Shown here piece after piece: positions 7,785-15,605 of a stretch of 64,000 nucleotides of DNA. The DNA is from an uncultured Eubacterium sp. (GTDB lineage Bacteria; Bacillota; Clostridia; Lachnospirales; Lachnospiraceae): positions 1 to 64,000 of the forward strand of contig CAMUML010000007.1 in NCBI GenBank assembly GCA_947089855.1, read 5' to 3'. The position numbers were made by a program, and so were the translations under genes. A model generated the notes under the pieces. That model was not told where the DNA came from, made no database searches, and worked only from the letters and a program-made list of their open reading frames with translations. Each line of letters opens with the position of its first letter. The stretch's first letter is position 1.

Positions 7785-9596
7785 TTAAGGTGTGAAGCCG
7801 TGTATAATAAATGCAGTGCCATTATTGGTCAGCGGGTCGCGTTTTTTATAGCTAAACAGCACAGCAGCTGGGTGGCCGAATAGGTGAAGGAATACCTCGG
7901 TATGTATGGCTTTTGTTAATTCCCGGTAATTGCAGCCGGCCAATTCTGGAAAAATGGCATGCGTCTGGGCTTCCTGGTGCAGCAGGTTATAAATAGCCCC
8001 TTTCCAACGTTCTTGCGGGGGCGCAAAAGCGGGCCGGTTTTTCATATGCTCACGCAGATAAAGGTCGTATATCAGGTATTCTGTCAAGGCAGCATGTGCC
8101 TGTATAACGGTATTGCCAGGCCTGCACAAACCAGCAAGTGCAGCATTGCCATATTCCGGCAAACCAGCAAGTGCAGCATTGCCAGTCCGCAGATCTGCAG
8201 TACGGCTGGCAGCAGTGATATGCGCCATCCCGAACTCCAGGAGGATTTCATACCGGCGTATGCGGGAAGGCTGGATGCTTGTTAGCCGGTGTTTTTCATA
8301 CCAGTCCGCAAGGGATTCATACATCGCATAAGGCGAATCAAAATAATGGCACAAGTAAGATAGCGTATGGACAAACTGGCCGCTGTTATAATAAACCTCT
8401 ACCATTTCTTCGATTTGTTTGAGGCGGCAGACATCATCATAAGAAAGCCATTTTGTTGCAAGCACTTCATAGGGCGGCAGGCTGGAGTATACAAGGCGGT
8501 ATAACGGGGCACGCGTTTCCATTGGGGAGCCTTTTAGTACTTTTAAGAACCCTAATTGAAGCTGGTGCGGCCTAAGCGCATATACATCCTCAAAAGAGCG
8601 TTGAAAGGTAGGCAAGTTTTCAAACGGCAGCCCTGCGATCAGATCCACATGGACATGGATGTTTTGCAAAGCGGCCAAACGCCGGATAACCGCCATTGTT
8701 TTATCAATATCCATCTGGCGGTCGATTTCATCGATTGTTTCTGGGCAGGTGGACTGGATGCCGATTTCCAATTGCACAGCGCCAGGGCGCAGCTTTTTAA
8801 AGACAGCAAAATAATCTTCATCCAACAAATCGGCTGCCATTTCAAAATGGAAATTGGTAACGCCGTTATCATGGCTTGCGATATACTGTAAGATCGGCAG
8901 GGCATGGCCTTTCTTGCAGTTAAAGGTACGGTCGATAAATTTTACCTGCCGGACCTTATGCTGTAAGAAAAAATCCAGCTCCTGGCATACACGCGCTGTA
9001 TCCCGGAATTCCACAGCTTTGTCTATGGAAGAAAGGCAGTAGCTGCAAGAAAACGGGCACCCGCGGCTGCTTTCATAATAAAGGATACGGTGCTCAAAAT
9101 CCGACGGGCTATCCGGTTTTAACAGGTCCGGATACCAGAATGGAATCTCATTGAAAGCGGGCTTTGGGATATGACTCCCATCCATTACAGCAGGCAGCTG
9201 GCTGGCAGTACCGTCCACATAAGCGGATACCAGGCGGCAAAAAGTGCCTTCGCCCGGCCCAGCCAAAACGCCGCGCAGATGCCATTGCTGGACCGTTTCC
9301 ATAGCGCAATAGGACACCTCCGGCCCGCCAGCCCAAATATCGGTGCCAGGCAGGATTTTTTGTAGGTCAGGGATTATTTGCCCGATCATAGTACGGTTCC
9401 AGATATAACAAGAAAATGCGATTACAGCCGGCTGCCTTTGATAGATTTCCCGTATCAGGAAAGCAGCTGGCTGGTTAATCGTAAATTCTGCAATGGAAAC
9501 ATAGGGCTGGTAGGCCCCTGTGCAAGCTTTTAAGGAAAAAACTGCGGGGTTGGAATGGATATATTTGGAATTGATGGCGACTAGCAGGATATTCAT
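7785..9596 (-). CDS. B12-binding-domain radical SAM protein (DUF4080-type)
   Basis: 603 aa. Residues 1-130 resemble a cobalamin-binding Rossmann domain (MNILLVAINSKYIHSNPAVF, then AFSCYIWN and WAGGPEVS). Residues about 165-390 form a radical SAM core with the cluster motif RGCPFSCSYC (C-x3-C-x2-C). The C-terminal 200 residues match the DUF4080-type extension. Such proteins are annotated as methyltransferases or methylthio-like enzymes, but the substrate is unknown. Near residues 480-500 there is an in-frame duplication (GNAALAGL twice) from a 33-bp tandem repeat at 8130-8200, probably a recent slippage event. An AGGA-type site lies upstream of ATG 9596. Confidence 0.85.
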   Translation of the reverse strand: MNILLVAINSKYIHSNPAVFSLKACTGAYQPYVSIAEFTINQPAAFLIREIYQRQPAVIAFSCYIWNRTMIGQIIPDLQKILPGTDIWAGGPEVSYCAMETVQQWHLRGVLAGPGEGTFCRLVSAYVDGTASQLPAVMDGSHIPKPAFNEIPFWYPDLLKPDSPSDFEHRILYYESSRGCPFSCSYCLSSIDKAVEFRDTARVCQELDFFLQHKVRQVKFIDRTFNCKKGHALPILQYIASHDNGVTNFHFEMAADLLDEDYFAVFKKLRPGAVQLEIGIQSTCPETIDEIDRQMDIDKTMAVIRRLAALQNIHVHVDLIAGLPFENLPTFQRSFEDVYALRPHQLQLGFLKVLKGSPMETRAPLYRLVYSSLPPYEVLATKWLSYDDVCRLKQIEEMVEVYYNSGQFVHTLSYLCHYFDSPYAMYESLADWYEKHRLTSIQPSRIRRYEILLEFGMAHITAASRTADLRTGNAALAGLPEYGNAALAGLCRPGNTVIQAHAALTEYLIYDLYLREHMKNRPAFAPPQERWKGAIYNLLHQEAQTHAIFPELAGCNYRELTKAIHTEVFLHLFGHPAAVLFSYKKRDPLTNNGTAFIIHGFTP

Positions 9597-9660
9597 GGGG
9601 AGGGTTCCTTTCTTTTGCTGATTTCGTGTTATTTTGTGGTTTCCAGTATACTCCTGATCC

Positions 9661-9688
9661 TGTATATTGGCTAGCTAAATTTTATCAA
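9661..9688 (-). promoter_or_regulatory. Putative promoter of the radical SAM gene
   Basis: Minus-strand TTGATA-N16-TATACA, 65 bp upstream of the start at 9596. Confidence 0.5.
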
Positions 9689-9713
9689 AAACTGGCGTGG
9701 GTGTGGACTGTAA

Positions 9714-9751
9714 GTTACTATTCACGGGCCAGGAATGCGCATAAACTGCGC
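9714..9751 (-). repeat. Dispersed hairpin repeat, copy B (truncated)
   Basis: Carries GTTACTATTCACGGGCCAGG and the first hairpin arm and loop, then stops at CTGCGC where the gene relic begins. The second half of the element is missing, so its end marks a sequence junction. Confidence 0.75.
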
Positions 9752-9767
9752 CAGAAAGAAAGGTTTT

Positions 9768-10046
9768 ATGAAGAGGACGGGCAATTATTATATTGAATCC
9801 AGGACTATGAATATGGAACGTACGGATGTAATTGTAGATTATTTAGGGGAACAGTTTATTGTGGAAATGAAAATATGGAGGGGCCCTGCATACAGGGAAC
9901 GCGGATTGAAGCAGCTGGCCGAGTATTTGGAGCATTATCATTTAAAAAAAGGGTATCTGTTAAGTTTCAACTTTAATAAAAACAAAGAAACCGGGGTCAG
10001 GCAGGTCAAAGTGGGGGATAAACAATTGATCGAAGCGGTTGTATGA
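9768..10046 (+). pseudogene. C-terminal relic of an AAA-ATPase-like/PD-(D/E)XK (DUF1703) protein
   Basis: 92 residues matching only the C-terminal nuclease-like end of the large family with an N-terminal AAA-ATPase-like domain and a PDDEXK_9 (DUF1703) tail, usually about 520-580 aa. Recognisable are ESRTMNMERTDVIVDY, the catalytic-type core FIVEMKIWRG, and QLAEYLEHYHLKKGYLLSF near the end. The rest is missing, and the 5' boundary is a truncated copy of the dispersed repeat, so deletion or insertion at the repeat is likely. ATG 9768 has a weak AAAGG upstream, so a short protein could still be made. A matching N-terminal relic of the same family lies at 44316. Confidence 0.75.
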
Positions 10047-10055
10047 TTATAAATG

Positions 10056-10090
10056 GCTGCCAGGGGGAGGCTAGTTCTGGCAGCTTTTTT
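10056..10090 (+). terminator. Rho-independent terminator after the relic
   Basis: GCTGCCAG/CTGGCAGC stem with a 13-nt loop followed by TTTTTT. Isolates the relic from the cell-wall polymer operon. Confidence 0.85.
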
Positions 10091-10145
10091 ATAATCACGA
10101 TATAATTGCGGTTCTGTTAAGGAAAAATTTGCCTAATTTATGCAA

Positions 10146-10174
10146 TTGCTAATCTTTTCATTTTCTGTTATAAT
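10146..10174 (+). promoter_or_regulatory. Putative promoter of the cell-wall polymer locus
   Basis: TTGCTA-N17-TATAAT. Transcription would start near 10181, giving a leader of about 300 nt before the first gene. Confidence 0.65.
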
Positions 10175-10180
10175 AATTCC

Positions 10181-10480
10181 AATTATGTAAAAAACTATGA
10201 AAGGGGCCAGTGCCAAATAGAACCGCTCCTGTAGATTCACGTGCTGCGTACCGTTGGCTTTTTGGAAAAAGGGCTGGCAGGGCAAGCATGTGTGTTTATG
10301 GTTTTTTATACTGACAAACACTAAAGTTTGCCAAATAATGCCGACTCACGAGCGTCATCATCTTGAATTATATGGTAAACTTTATCGCTCGTGAGTATAG
10401 TAGGAATTTCATAAAAGATAGCCCTGCTGGCAGGGTAGTGCTGTTTTAATTGAGAATTAATACAAGGAGATTACACTAAC
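10181..10480 (+). promoter_or_regulatory. Long structured leader of the cell-wall polymer operon
   Basis: No convincing gene, but marked secondary structure: a perfect 11-bp inverted repeat ACTCACGAGCG (10344-10354) and CGCTCGTGAGT (10386-10396), then a CCCTGC/GCAGGG hairpin (10422-10435) shortly before the ribosome binding site (AAGGAG near 10464). The 11-bp repeat could be an RNA stem or an operator. An 18-codon open frame spans it (ATG 10339) but has no ribosome binding site. I recognise no known riboswitch class. Confidence 0.45.
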
Positions 10481-12235
10481 ATGGAGAATCTGATAGACAA
10501 ACGGCTTATCACCGCCAAAGTTACCAAACTGGCTTGGGAACGCATCTGGCTCCATATGGAAGTTGAAGTTGCGTTTCATGAGGGGGCCAGCCGGGATAGT
10601 GCGCTTTCTTTTTATCTGGTCAATGGCCTGTATGAACCAAAAGCGAAGCTGAAAATAACAGGGGTGGAAGGGGATACGTACAAGCTGAAAATAAATGTTA
10701 CGAACCCTGGCACCAGCTTATGCCTGCCGCAAGGTACGTACTCGATGGTCATCTGCCAGAATAAGTGCCAGATGGCAAAGGCGGAGATTGCAGAATCGCT
10801 TGTAAAGGATATGAGCGGCGCTTCTAGGAATTTTTTGTATGGAGGGCGTGCAAAAGTATATTCCGTTACGTTTTATGTGACGGAAAGCGATGAAGGGCTT
10901 CCATTTATTATGTATGTGCTGGCAGGCGGCCGCACAGCGATCAGCGCACCTTCTACCCATGCGAAAAAAAAGTTCAACCCAAAAGCGCAGCTTAAGAAAA
11001 AGTATTCCAAGTACAATAAGCCATTAAAGGTGGATCTGTACTGGAAATACCGGAAAAAATACAAGCATAAGAGCAAAAAGCCGGTGGTTATGTTTATGTC
11101 AGAGCAAAGCACCAGTATTAGTACGAATTTGAAAGCGGTCAAGGACCGTATGCTGGCGCGGGGCATGGATAAGGATTATATCATTGTAGAATCCTACCGT
11201 TCCTCGGTTACAACTGCGCGTATGGGGCTGCAAAGCTGGATGGATACGCTGAAAAAAATGGCAATGAGCGATTTTATTTTTCTGGATGACCATGCGCCGG
11301 TGCTGGACTGGCTTGTATTGGATAAGGATACTACAATTGTCCAACTGTGGCATGCAGGGGCAGGGTTTAAAGCTTCCGGTTACAGCCGGTGGGGCCATAT
11401 CGGCTGCCCGGCGCCTTATAGCTGCCACAGGCAGTATAAATACGGGATTTCCGGGTCAAAAAATATTGCACATTTTTTCTCGGAAGTATGGGGGATCAAT
11501 GACTCTCAGGTGCTGCCGACGGGGATGCCGCGTATTGATGAATTTTTAGATGAAACCTACCGCAGCAGGAAGACAAAGGAGCTGTATGAAAAATACCCGA
11601 TGTGCAAAGGGAAAAAAGTAATCCTGTTTGCGCCGACCTACCGCGGGAAAAATAAAGCAAGCGCCTATTATCCATATGAACTGGTCGATTTTAAACGCCT
11701 GTATGAACTATGCGGCGAGGAATATGTCGTGTTGTTTAAGATGCATCCTTGGGTAGCTGCCGAAGTGCCGATCGATGCCGCGTATCGGGACAAGTTTCTC
11801 GATGTTGGCACCTATCCAAATATCAATGACCTGTTTTATATTACCGAACTTTTGATCACGGACTATTCTTCCAATATTTTTGAATATTCCCTGATGCATA
11901 GGCCGATGCTGTTTTTTGCATTTGATGAGATCCAGTATTCATTTTCCAGGGGGTTCCATAGGGCTTATGAAGAATCGGCGCCAGGCAAGGTCTGCCGTAC
12001 GTTTGAGGAGCTGCTGCAGGCGATTGCGCAAAAAGATTTTGATTACCCGAAGGTGGAAGAATATGTGGAGAAGCATTTTGACTATGTGGACAGCCATGCC
12101 TCAGACCGCGTGATCGACTGGATTATTTTAGGGCAGATGCCGGATGATATAAAAAAGCGCCTTGCGGCTGATGCGGCTATTAACCGGGAACTGGAAACGC
12201 TGGATTTCCATCCGGCGCCGGATGCGTTGCCGTAA
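10481..12235 (+). CDS. CDP-glycerol glycerophosphotransferase family protein (TagF/TarL-like)
   Basis: 584 aa. Residues about 230-560 are the Glyphos_transf domain that moves glycerol-phosphate or ribitol-phosphate units from CDP-alditols onto a growing polymer at the inner membrane face. Visible signatures are QLWHAGAGFKASGY, PTGMPRIDEF, ILFAPTYRGK, FKMHPW and LLITDYSSNIFEYSL. The first 200 residues are a separate beta-rich/basic region (KKKYSKYNKP, KYRKKYKHKSKK) like the N-terminal domain of long polymerases, which suggests a polymerase rather than a primase. First gene of a roughly 15-kb plus-strand locus. Glycerol versus ribitol substrate cannot be decided from sequence. Confidence 0.88.
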   Translation: MENLIDKRLITAKVTKLAWERIWLHMEVEVAFHEGASRDSALSFYLVNGLYEPKAKLKITGVEGDTYKLKINVTNPGTSLCLPQGTYSMVICQNKCQMAKAEIAESLVKDMSGASRNFLYGGRAKVYSVTFYVTESDEGLPFIMYVLAGGRTAISAPSTHAKKKFNPKAQLKKKYSKYNKPLKVDLYWKYRKKYKHKSKKPVVMFMSEQSTSISTNLKAVKDRMLARGMDKDYIIVESYRSSVTTARMGLQSWMDTLKKMAMSDFIFLDDHAPVLDWLVLDKDTTIVQLWHAGAGFKASGYSRWGHIGCPAPYSCHRQYKYGISGSKNIAHFFSEVWGINDSQVLPTGMPRIDEFLDETYRSRKTKELYEKYPMCKGKKVILFAPTYRGKNKASAYYPYELVDFKRLYELCGEEYVVLFKMHPWVAAEVPIDAAYRDKFLDVGTYPNINDLFYITELLITDYSSNIFEYSLMHRPMLFFAFDEIQYSFSRGFHRAYEESAPGKVCRTFEELLQAIAQKDFDYPKVEEYVEKHFDYVDSHASDRVIDWIILGQMPDDIKKRLAADAAINRELETLDFHPAPDALP

Positions 12236-12270
12236 GCGGGGCAAAGGCAGCAGCCAAAAGGAGGCAAGTG

Positions 12271-13044
12271 ATGAATATTGCGATTATATTTGCAGGGGGG
12301 AGCGGCGTCCGCATGGGTTCCGGTATTCCCAAGCAGTTTTTGGAAATCAATGGAAAGCCGGTTATCATCCATACGCTGCAGCTATTCCAGTACCATGATG
12401 AGATTGACAAGATCTATATCTCCGTTTTGGAAGATTATATCGGGTATATGCAGGAATTGGTGGAAGAGTACCGGCTAAATAAAACGGCAGGCATTATCCC
12501 GGGCGGGGAGACGGCGCAGGATTCGATTTACAATGCGTTAAAAAAAGCAGAATCGGAAAATCCGCCGGATTCGATTGTTTTGCTGCACGATGGGGTGCGC
12601 CCGTTTGTATCTTATGAGGTGATTTCGGACAATATTGCAGGGGTCAAGGAAAATGGCAATGCGGTTACCTGTACCGCTTGTTTTGAAACGATCCTGTTAA
12701 GCCACGACGGGTCGTGCGTAGAATCTGTCCCATACCGGAAAGATACGTTTGCAGCGCAGGCGCCGCAGAGTTTTTTCTTAAAGGATATTATTGCGGCACA
12801 TGACCAGGTGCGTGCAAGGCCGCAGCGTTATGAAAATATGGTAGATGGCTGTACGATTATCCGCAGCCTTGGGATGCAAGCGCATATGGTGCCGGGAAAC
12901 CGGGGCAATATCAAAGTAACAACGCCGGAAGATGTGTATATGTTCCGCGCGCTGCTGCAGTACAAGGAAAATGAACAGGCATTTGGCCTTGGTATTACAA
13001 ACCGGATTGAAACCCGTATGAATAAGCATAGGAAACATAGGTAA
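12271..13044 (+). CDS. IspD/TarI-family cytidylyltransferase (first copy)
   Basis: 257-aa CTP:alditol-phosphate cytidylyltransferase. The N-terminal nucleotide-binding loop AGGSGVRMGSGIPKQFLEI and the later LLHDGVRPFVS and AAQAPQSFF motifs match the IspD/TarI family. ATG 12271 is six bases after AGGAGG; GTG 12268 is possible but spaced too tightly. It follows the phosphotransferase by 35 bp and precedes an SDR gene, as in pairs that make an unusual CDP-alditol. A canonical TarI occurs 10 kb downstream, so this copy probably activates a different polyol phosphate. IspD itself is less likely because no isoprenoid gene is near. Confidence 0.82.
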   Translation: MNIAIIFAGGSGVRMGSGIPKQFLEINGKPVIIHTLQLFQYHDEIDKIYISVLEDYIGYMQELVEEYRLNKTAGIIPGGETAQDSIYNALKKAESENPPDSIVLLHDGVRPFVSYEVISDNIAGVKENGNAVTCTACFETILLSHDGSCVESVPYRKDTFAAQAPQSFFLKDIIAAHDQVRARPQRYENMVDGCTIIRSLGMQAHMVPGNRGNIKVTTPEDVYMFRALLQYKENEQAFGLGITNRIETRMNKHRKHR

Positions 13045-13090
13045 TATAAGTAATATATACTGACACCAGTTAAATTTACAGTATAACCTG

Positions 13091-13154
13091 ACTGCAGACC
13101 GCCAGCCAGGCACTTTCTTGGCTAACATTACTGTACATTCTGGCGGTTTGCAGT
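13091..13154 (+). promoter_or_regulatory. Long intra-operon hairpin before the SDR gene
   Basis: Inverted repeat ACTGCAGACCGCCAG / CTGGCGGTTTGCAGT (15 bp, one mismatch) enclosing 34 nt that includes a smaller AGCCAGG/CTTGGCT stem. No U-tract follows. It may be an RNA processing or stability site between the first two genes and the rest. Confidence 0.5.
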
Positions 13155-13204
13155 ATAAGTATATAGAAGGAAAAGCCGATAAAAATGAAAGAGGGGTGTA
13201 TCCG

Positions 13205-14332
13205 TTGATCCATACATCAGAAAGGTTTGCGGATAGGCTGGAAAGCCCGTCCGACCATATCCAGCAGGAAGATCTTGAGCAGCTGGCCCATGACCCGTCC
13301 ATTCCGTTTGCAATGTTGGAGGGCAAAACGGTGTTCGTGACCGGGGCGACCGGGCTGCTTGGCTCACAGGTTGTAAAGGCGCTGGCGTGCAGCAACCGCG
13401 TGCTTGGTACAGGCATCCAGATCGTGGCCTTTGTGCGCAGTGTACAAAAGGCCAAACAGGTATTTGGGGATTTGCTCGAACGGGGGGATGTGCAGCTGGT
13501 TACCGGCGATATTTCTAAGCCGCCTGTATATGAAGGCAGTGTCGATTATATCATTCATGGCGCCAGTGCGACCAGTTCCAAATATTTTGTTTCGCATCCG
13601 GTAGAGACAATTTTAACAGCTGTGAATGGGACGCATCATATATTGGCCTTTGCAAAAGAAAAGCAGGCAGCGGGCGTATTGTATTTGTCGTCGCTGGAAG
13701 TATATGGCACACCGGCAGAGGATGCAGGCATGATCGAAGAATCCTACAGCGGCTATATCGATCCGCTGTCAGTACGCAGCAGCTATTCCGAAGGAAAACG
13801 TATGGCAGAGTGCCTGTGCGCGTCTTTTGTATCGGAATATGGGGTTCCAGTCAAAATGGCAAGGCTGTCGCAGACGTTTGGCGCAGGCGTAGACTATGAC
13901 GATGGGCGTGTGTTTGCGGAATTTGCACGCTGTGCAATGGAAAAAAAAGATATTGTCCTGCATACCGAAGGGAAAACGGTACGCAGCTATTGCTATACCA
14001 AAGATGCAGTGGCCGCCATGCTGTTTATTTTATTAAAAGGGGAGGCAGGCGCTGCCTATAATGTAACCAATATGCAGACACGTATATCGATCGCCGATAT
14101 GGCGCAGCTTGTATGCGATACGTTTCCGGAATCTGGCATCCGGACTACGTTTGATACTCCAAAGGATGTGGCGTCGTTTGGCTATAACCCGCAGATGGTG
14201 ATCGCGCTGGATGCCAGCAAGCTTGCAGCGCTTGGGTGGAAGCCTACCGTGGGCCTGCGGGAAATGTTTGTGCGGATGGCAGCAAGTATGCGGGCAGGGA
14301 GGCCAGGGGACGGCGGCGGGCCTGCATCATAG
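13205..14332 (+). CDS. NAD-dependent epimerase/dehydratase (extended SDR)
   Basis: About 375-aa extended short-chain dehydrogenase/reductase. The NAD-binding motif GATGLLGS lies near residue 44 and the catalytic Tyr/Lys pair in YSEGKRMAE near residue 198. It probably epimerises, reduces or dehydrates an NDP-sugar or CDP-polyol for the polymer made by this locus. The open frame runs back to 13118, but that part encodes an RNA hairpin; TTG 13205, eight bases after GAGGGG, gives the family-like start IHTSERF. GTG 13196 is the alternative. Substrate unknown. Confidence 0.8.
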   Translation: MIHTSERFADRLESPSDHIQQEDLEQLAHDPSIPFAMLEGKTVFVTGATGLLGSQVVKALACSNRVLGTGIQIVAFVRSVQKAKQVFGDLLERGDVQLVTGDISKPPVYEGSVDYIIHGASATSSKYFVSHPVETILTAVNGTHHILAFAKEKQAAGVLYLSSLEVYGTPAEDAGMIEESYSGYIDPLSVRSSYSEGKRMAECLCASFVSEYGVPVKMARLSQTFGAGVDYDDGRVFAEFARCAMEKKDIVLHTEGKTVRSYCYTKDAVAAMLFILLKGEAGAAYNVTNMQTRISIADMAQLVCDTFPESGIRTTFDTPKDVASFGYNPQMVIALDASKLAALGWKPTVGLREMFVRMAASMRAGRPGDGGGPAS

Positions 14333-14381
14333 GAAAATACGCCGCTTGGAAAGATTTTGCGAAAGCAGGATGGAGGCAGAT

Positions 14382-15587
14382 ATGAAATATGGGATTTTAA
14401 TGCACCAGACGACGATGAACCTGGGGGATGATATACAGTCGTATGCTTCTGCGCAGTTTTTGCCGCAGATCGATTATACCGTACAGCGGGAAAATATGGA
14501 TTCGTTTCAGTCGGAGGGCAATGAACCGGTCGCCGTAATTATGAGCGCCTGGTGGATGTGGCAGAAATGGAACTGGCCGCCGGCAGAATGCATTGTGCCA
14601 AAGCTGGTCAGCATGCATATGAATAATTATACGATCCGAAGGAAGGCTTCCCCGATCCAGGACGAATGGCTGGAGGGCATTGGCGGTGATTTTTTCCGTG
14701 CATACGGGCCGATAGGGTGCCGTGACCAGACCACATTAGATTTTTTTACGGAACGGGGCTTTCCCTGTTATTTTAGCGGGTGCATTACGCTGACGCTTCC
14801 AAAACAAAAGCAGACGCCGGACGCCGGTACGTATGTCTGCCTGGTCGATTTAAAGCCGGAGCTGGAAGCTGCGGCACGGGAATGGCTAAAAGGCAGCGGC
14901 CTTGAGGTCCGTGTTATGACGCACCATTGTGATTACCGTAATTCGGATGCTACGCTGGAAGAGAGGATGGCGGTTGTAGAACACACGTTGACCCAGTACC
15001 AGAATGCAAAGTTCGTGGTAACCAGGCGCCTGCATGTCTCCTTGCCGTGCCTTGCAATGGGTGTGCCGGTGCTGTCGATCGTAAATATGAACGATGCTGG
15101 CAACACTACGCGCTGGGCGCCTTATTATAACTGGGTAAACCATATCCCGGATAAAGAATTTATAGCCGGAAATATTAATTTTGACATCCATAACCCGCCG
15201 GAAAATAAAACGGAGCATCTGGCGACACGGGAAGCACTGGCTGCAGATATTCAGGCGTTTATTGAAAAGACCAAAGGCTGTACGCTTCCGATCGGGGAAA
15301 TCAAAAAGACTTCGTATACCGAGCAGGAAGCACGTATCTGGCAGAACCAGCTGATGCATTGGACGCTTGAAAAATGGCTGCATCAAAACAGGGGCCTTTT
15401 GGATGAACGCAATAAATATAAAAGGCAGGCGTCTGCATTGGAAAAGCGCCTGAAAAAAGACTGGGGGGAAGAGATTGCGCAGGAGAAGGCAAAGGCACAG
15501 GAAAAGATAAAGGAATTGGAAAAACGTCTGGAAGAGGTGACGTTGAAAGACTGGGCCAAGGCATATAAAAAGCGGCGGAATAAATAA
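14382..15587 (+). CDS. Polysaccharide pyruvyl transferase family protein
   Basis: 401 aa, PF04230-type fold. It starts MKYGILMHQTTMNLGDD, the typical GT-B-like N-terminus of these enzymes, and carries RRLHVSLPCLAMGVPVLSI, the conserved His-containing C-terminal segment. The last 60 residues are a highly charged predicted coiled coil (many EK/EKA repeats), perhaps for partner or membrane association. GGAGG precedes ATG 14382. Members transfer pyruvate from PEP to sugars of cell-wall polymers, although many family members have other or unknown donors. Placement in the polymer operon supports wall-polymer decoration. Confidence 0.82.
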   Translation: MKYGILMHQTTMNLGDDIQSYASAQFLPQIDYTVQRENMDSFQSEGNEPVAVIMSAWWMWQKWNWPPAECIVPKLVSMHMNNYTIRRKASPIQDEWLEGIGGDFFRAYGPIGCRDQTTLDFFTERGFPCYFSGCITLTLPKQKQTPDAGTYVCLVDLKPELEAAAREWLKGSGLEVRVMTHHCDYRNSDATLEERMAVVEHTLTQYQNAKFVVTRRLHVSLPCLAMGVPVLSIVNMNDAGNTTRWAPYYNWVNHIPDKEFIAGNINFDIHNPPENKTEHLATREALAADIQAFIEKTKGCTLPIGEIKKTSYTEQEARIWQNQLMHWTLEKWLHQNRGLLDERNKYKRQASALEKRLKKDWGEEIAQEKAKAQEKIKELEKRLEEVTLKDWAKAYKKRRNK

Positions 15588-15605
15588 TGAGGAGCTAAAA
15601 GTAAA

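Noticed and set aside
10339..10395. 18-codon peptide in the leader of the wall-polymer operon
   Set aside because: No ribosome binding site and no codon bias that would suggest attenuation; spans an inverted repeat.
13118..13204. N-terminal extension of the SDR gene
   Set aside because: Encoded by a long RNA hairpin, has no ribosome binding site, and is absent from the family's usual start.
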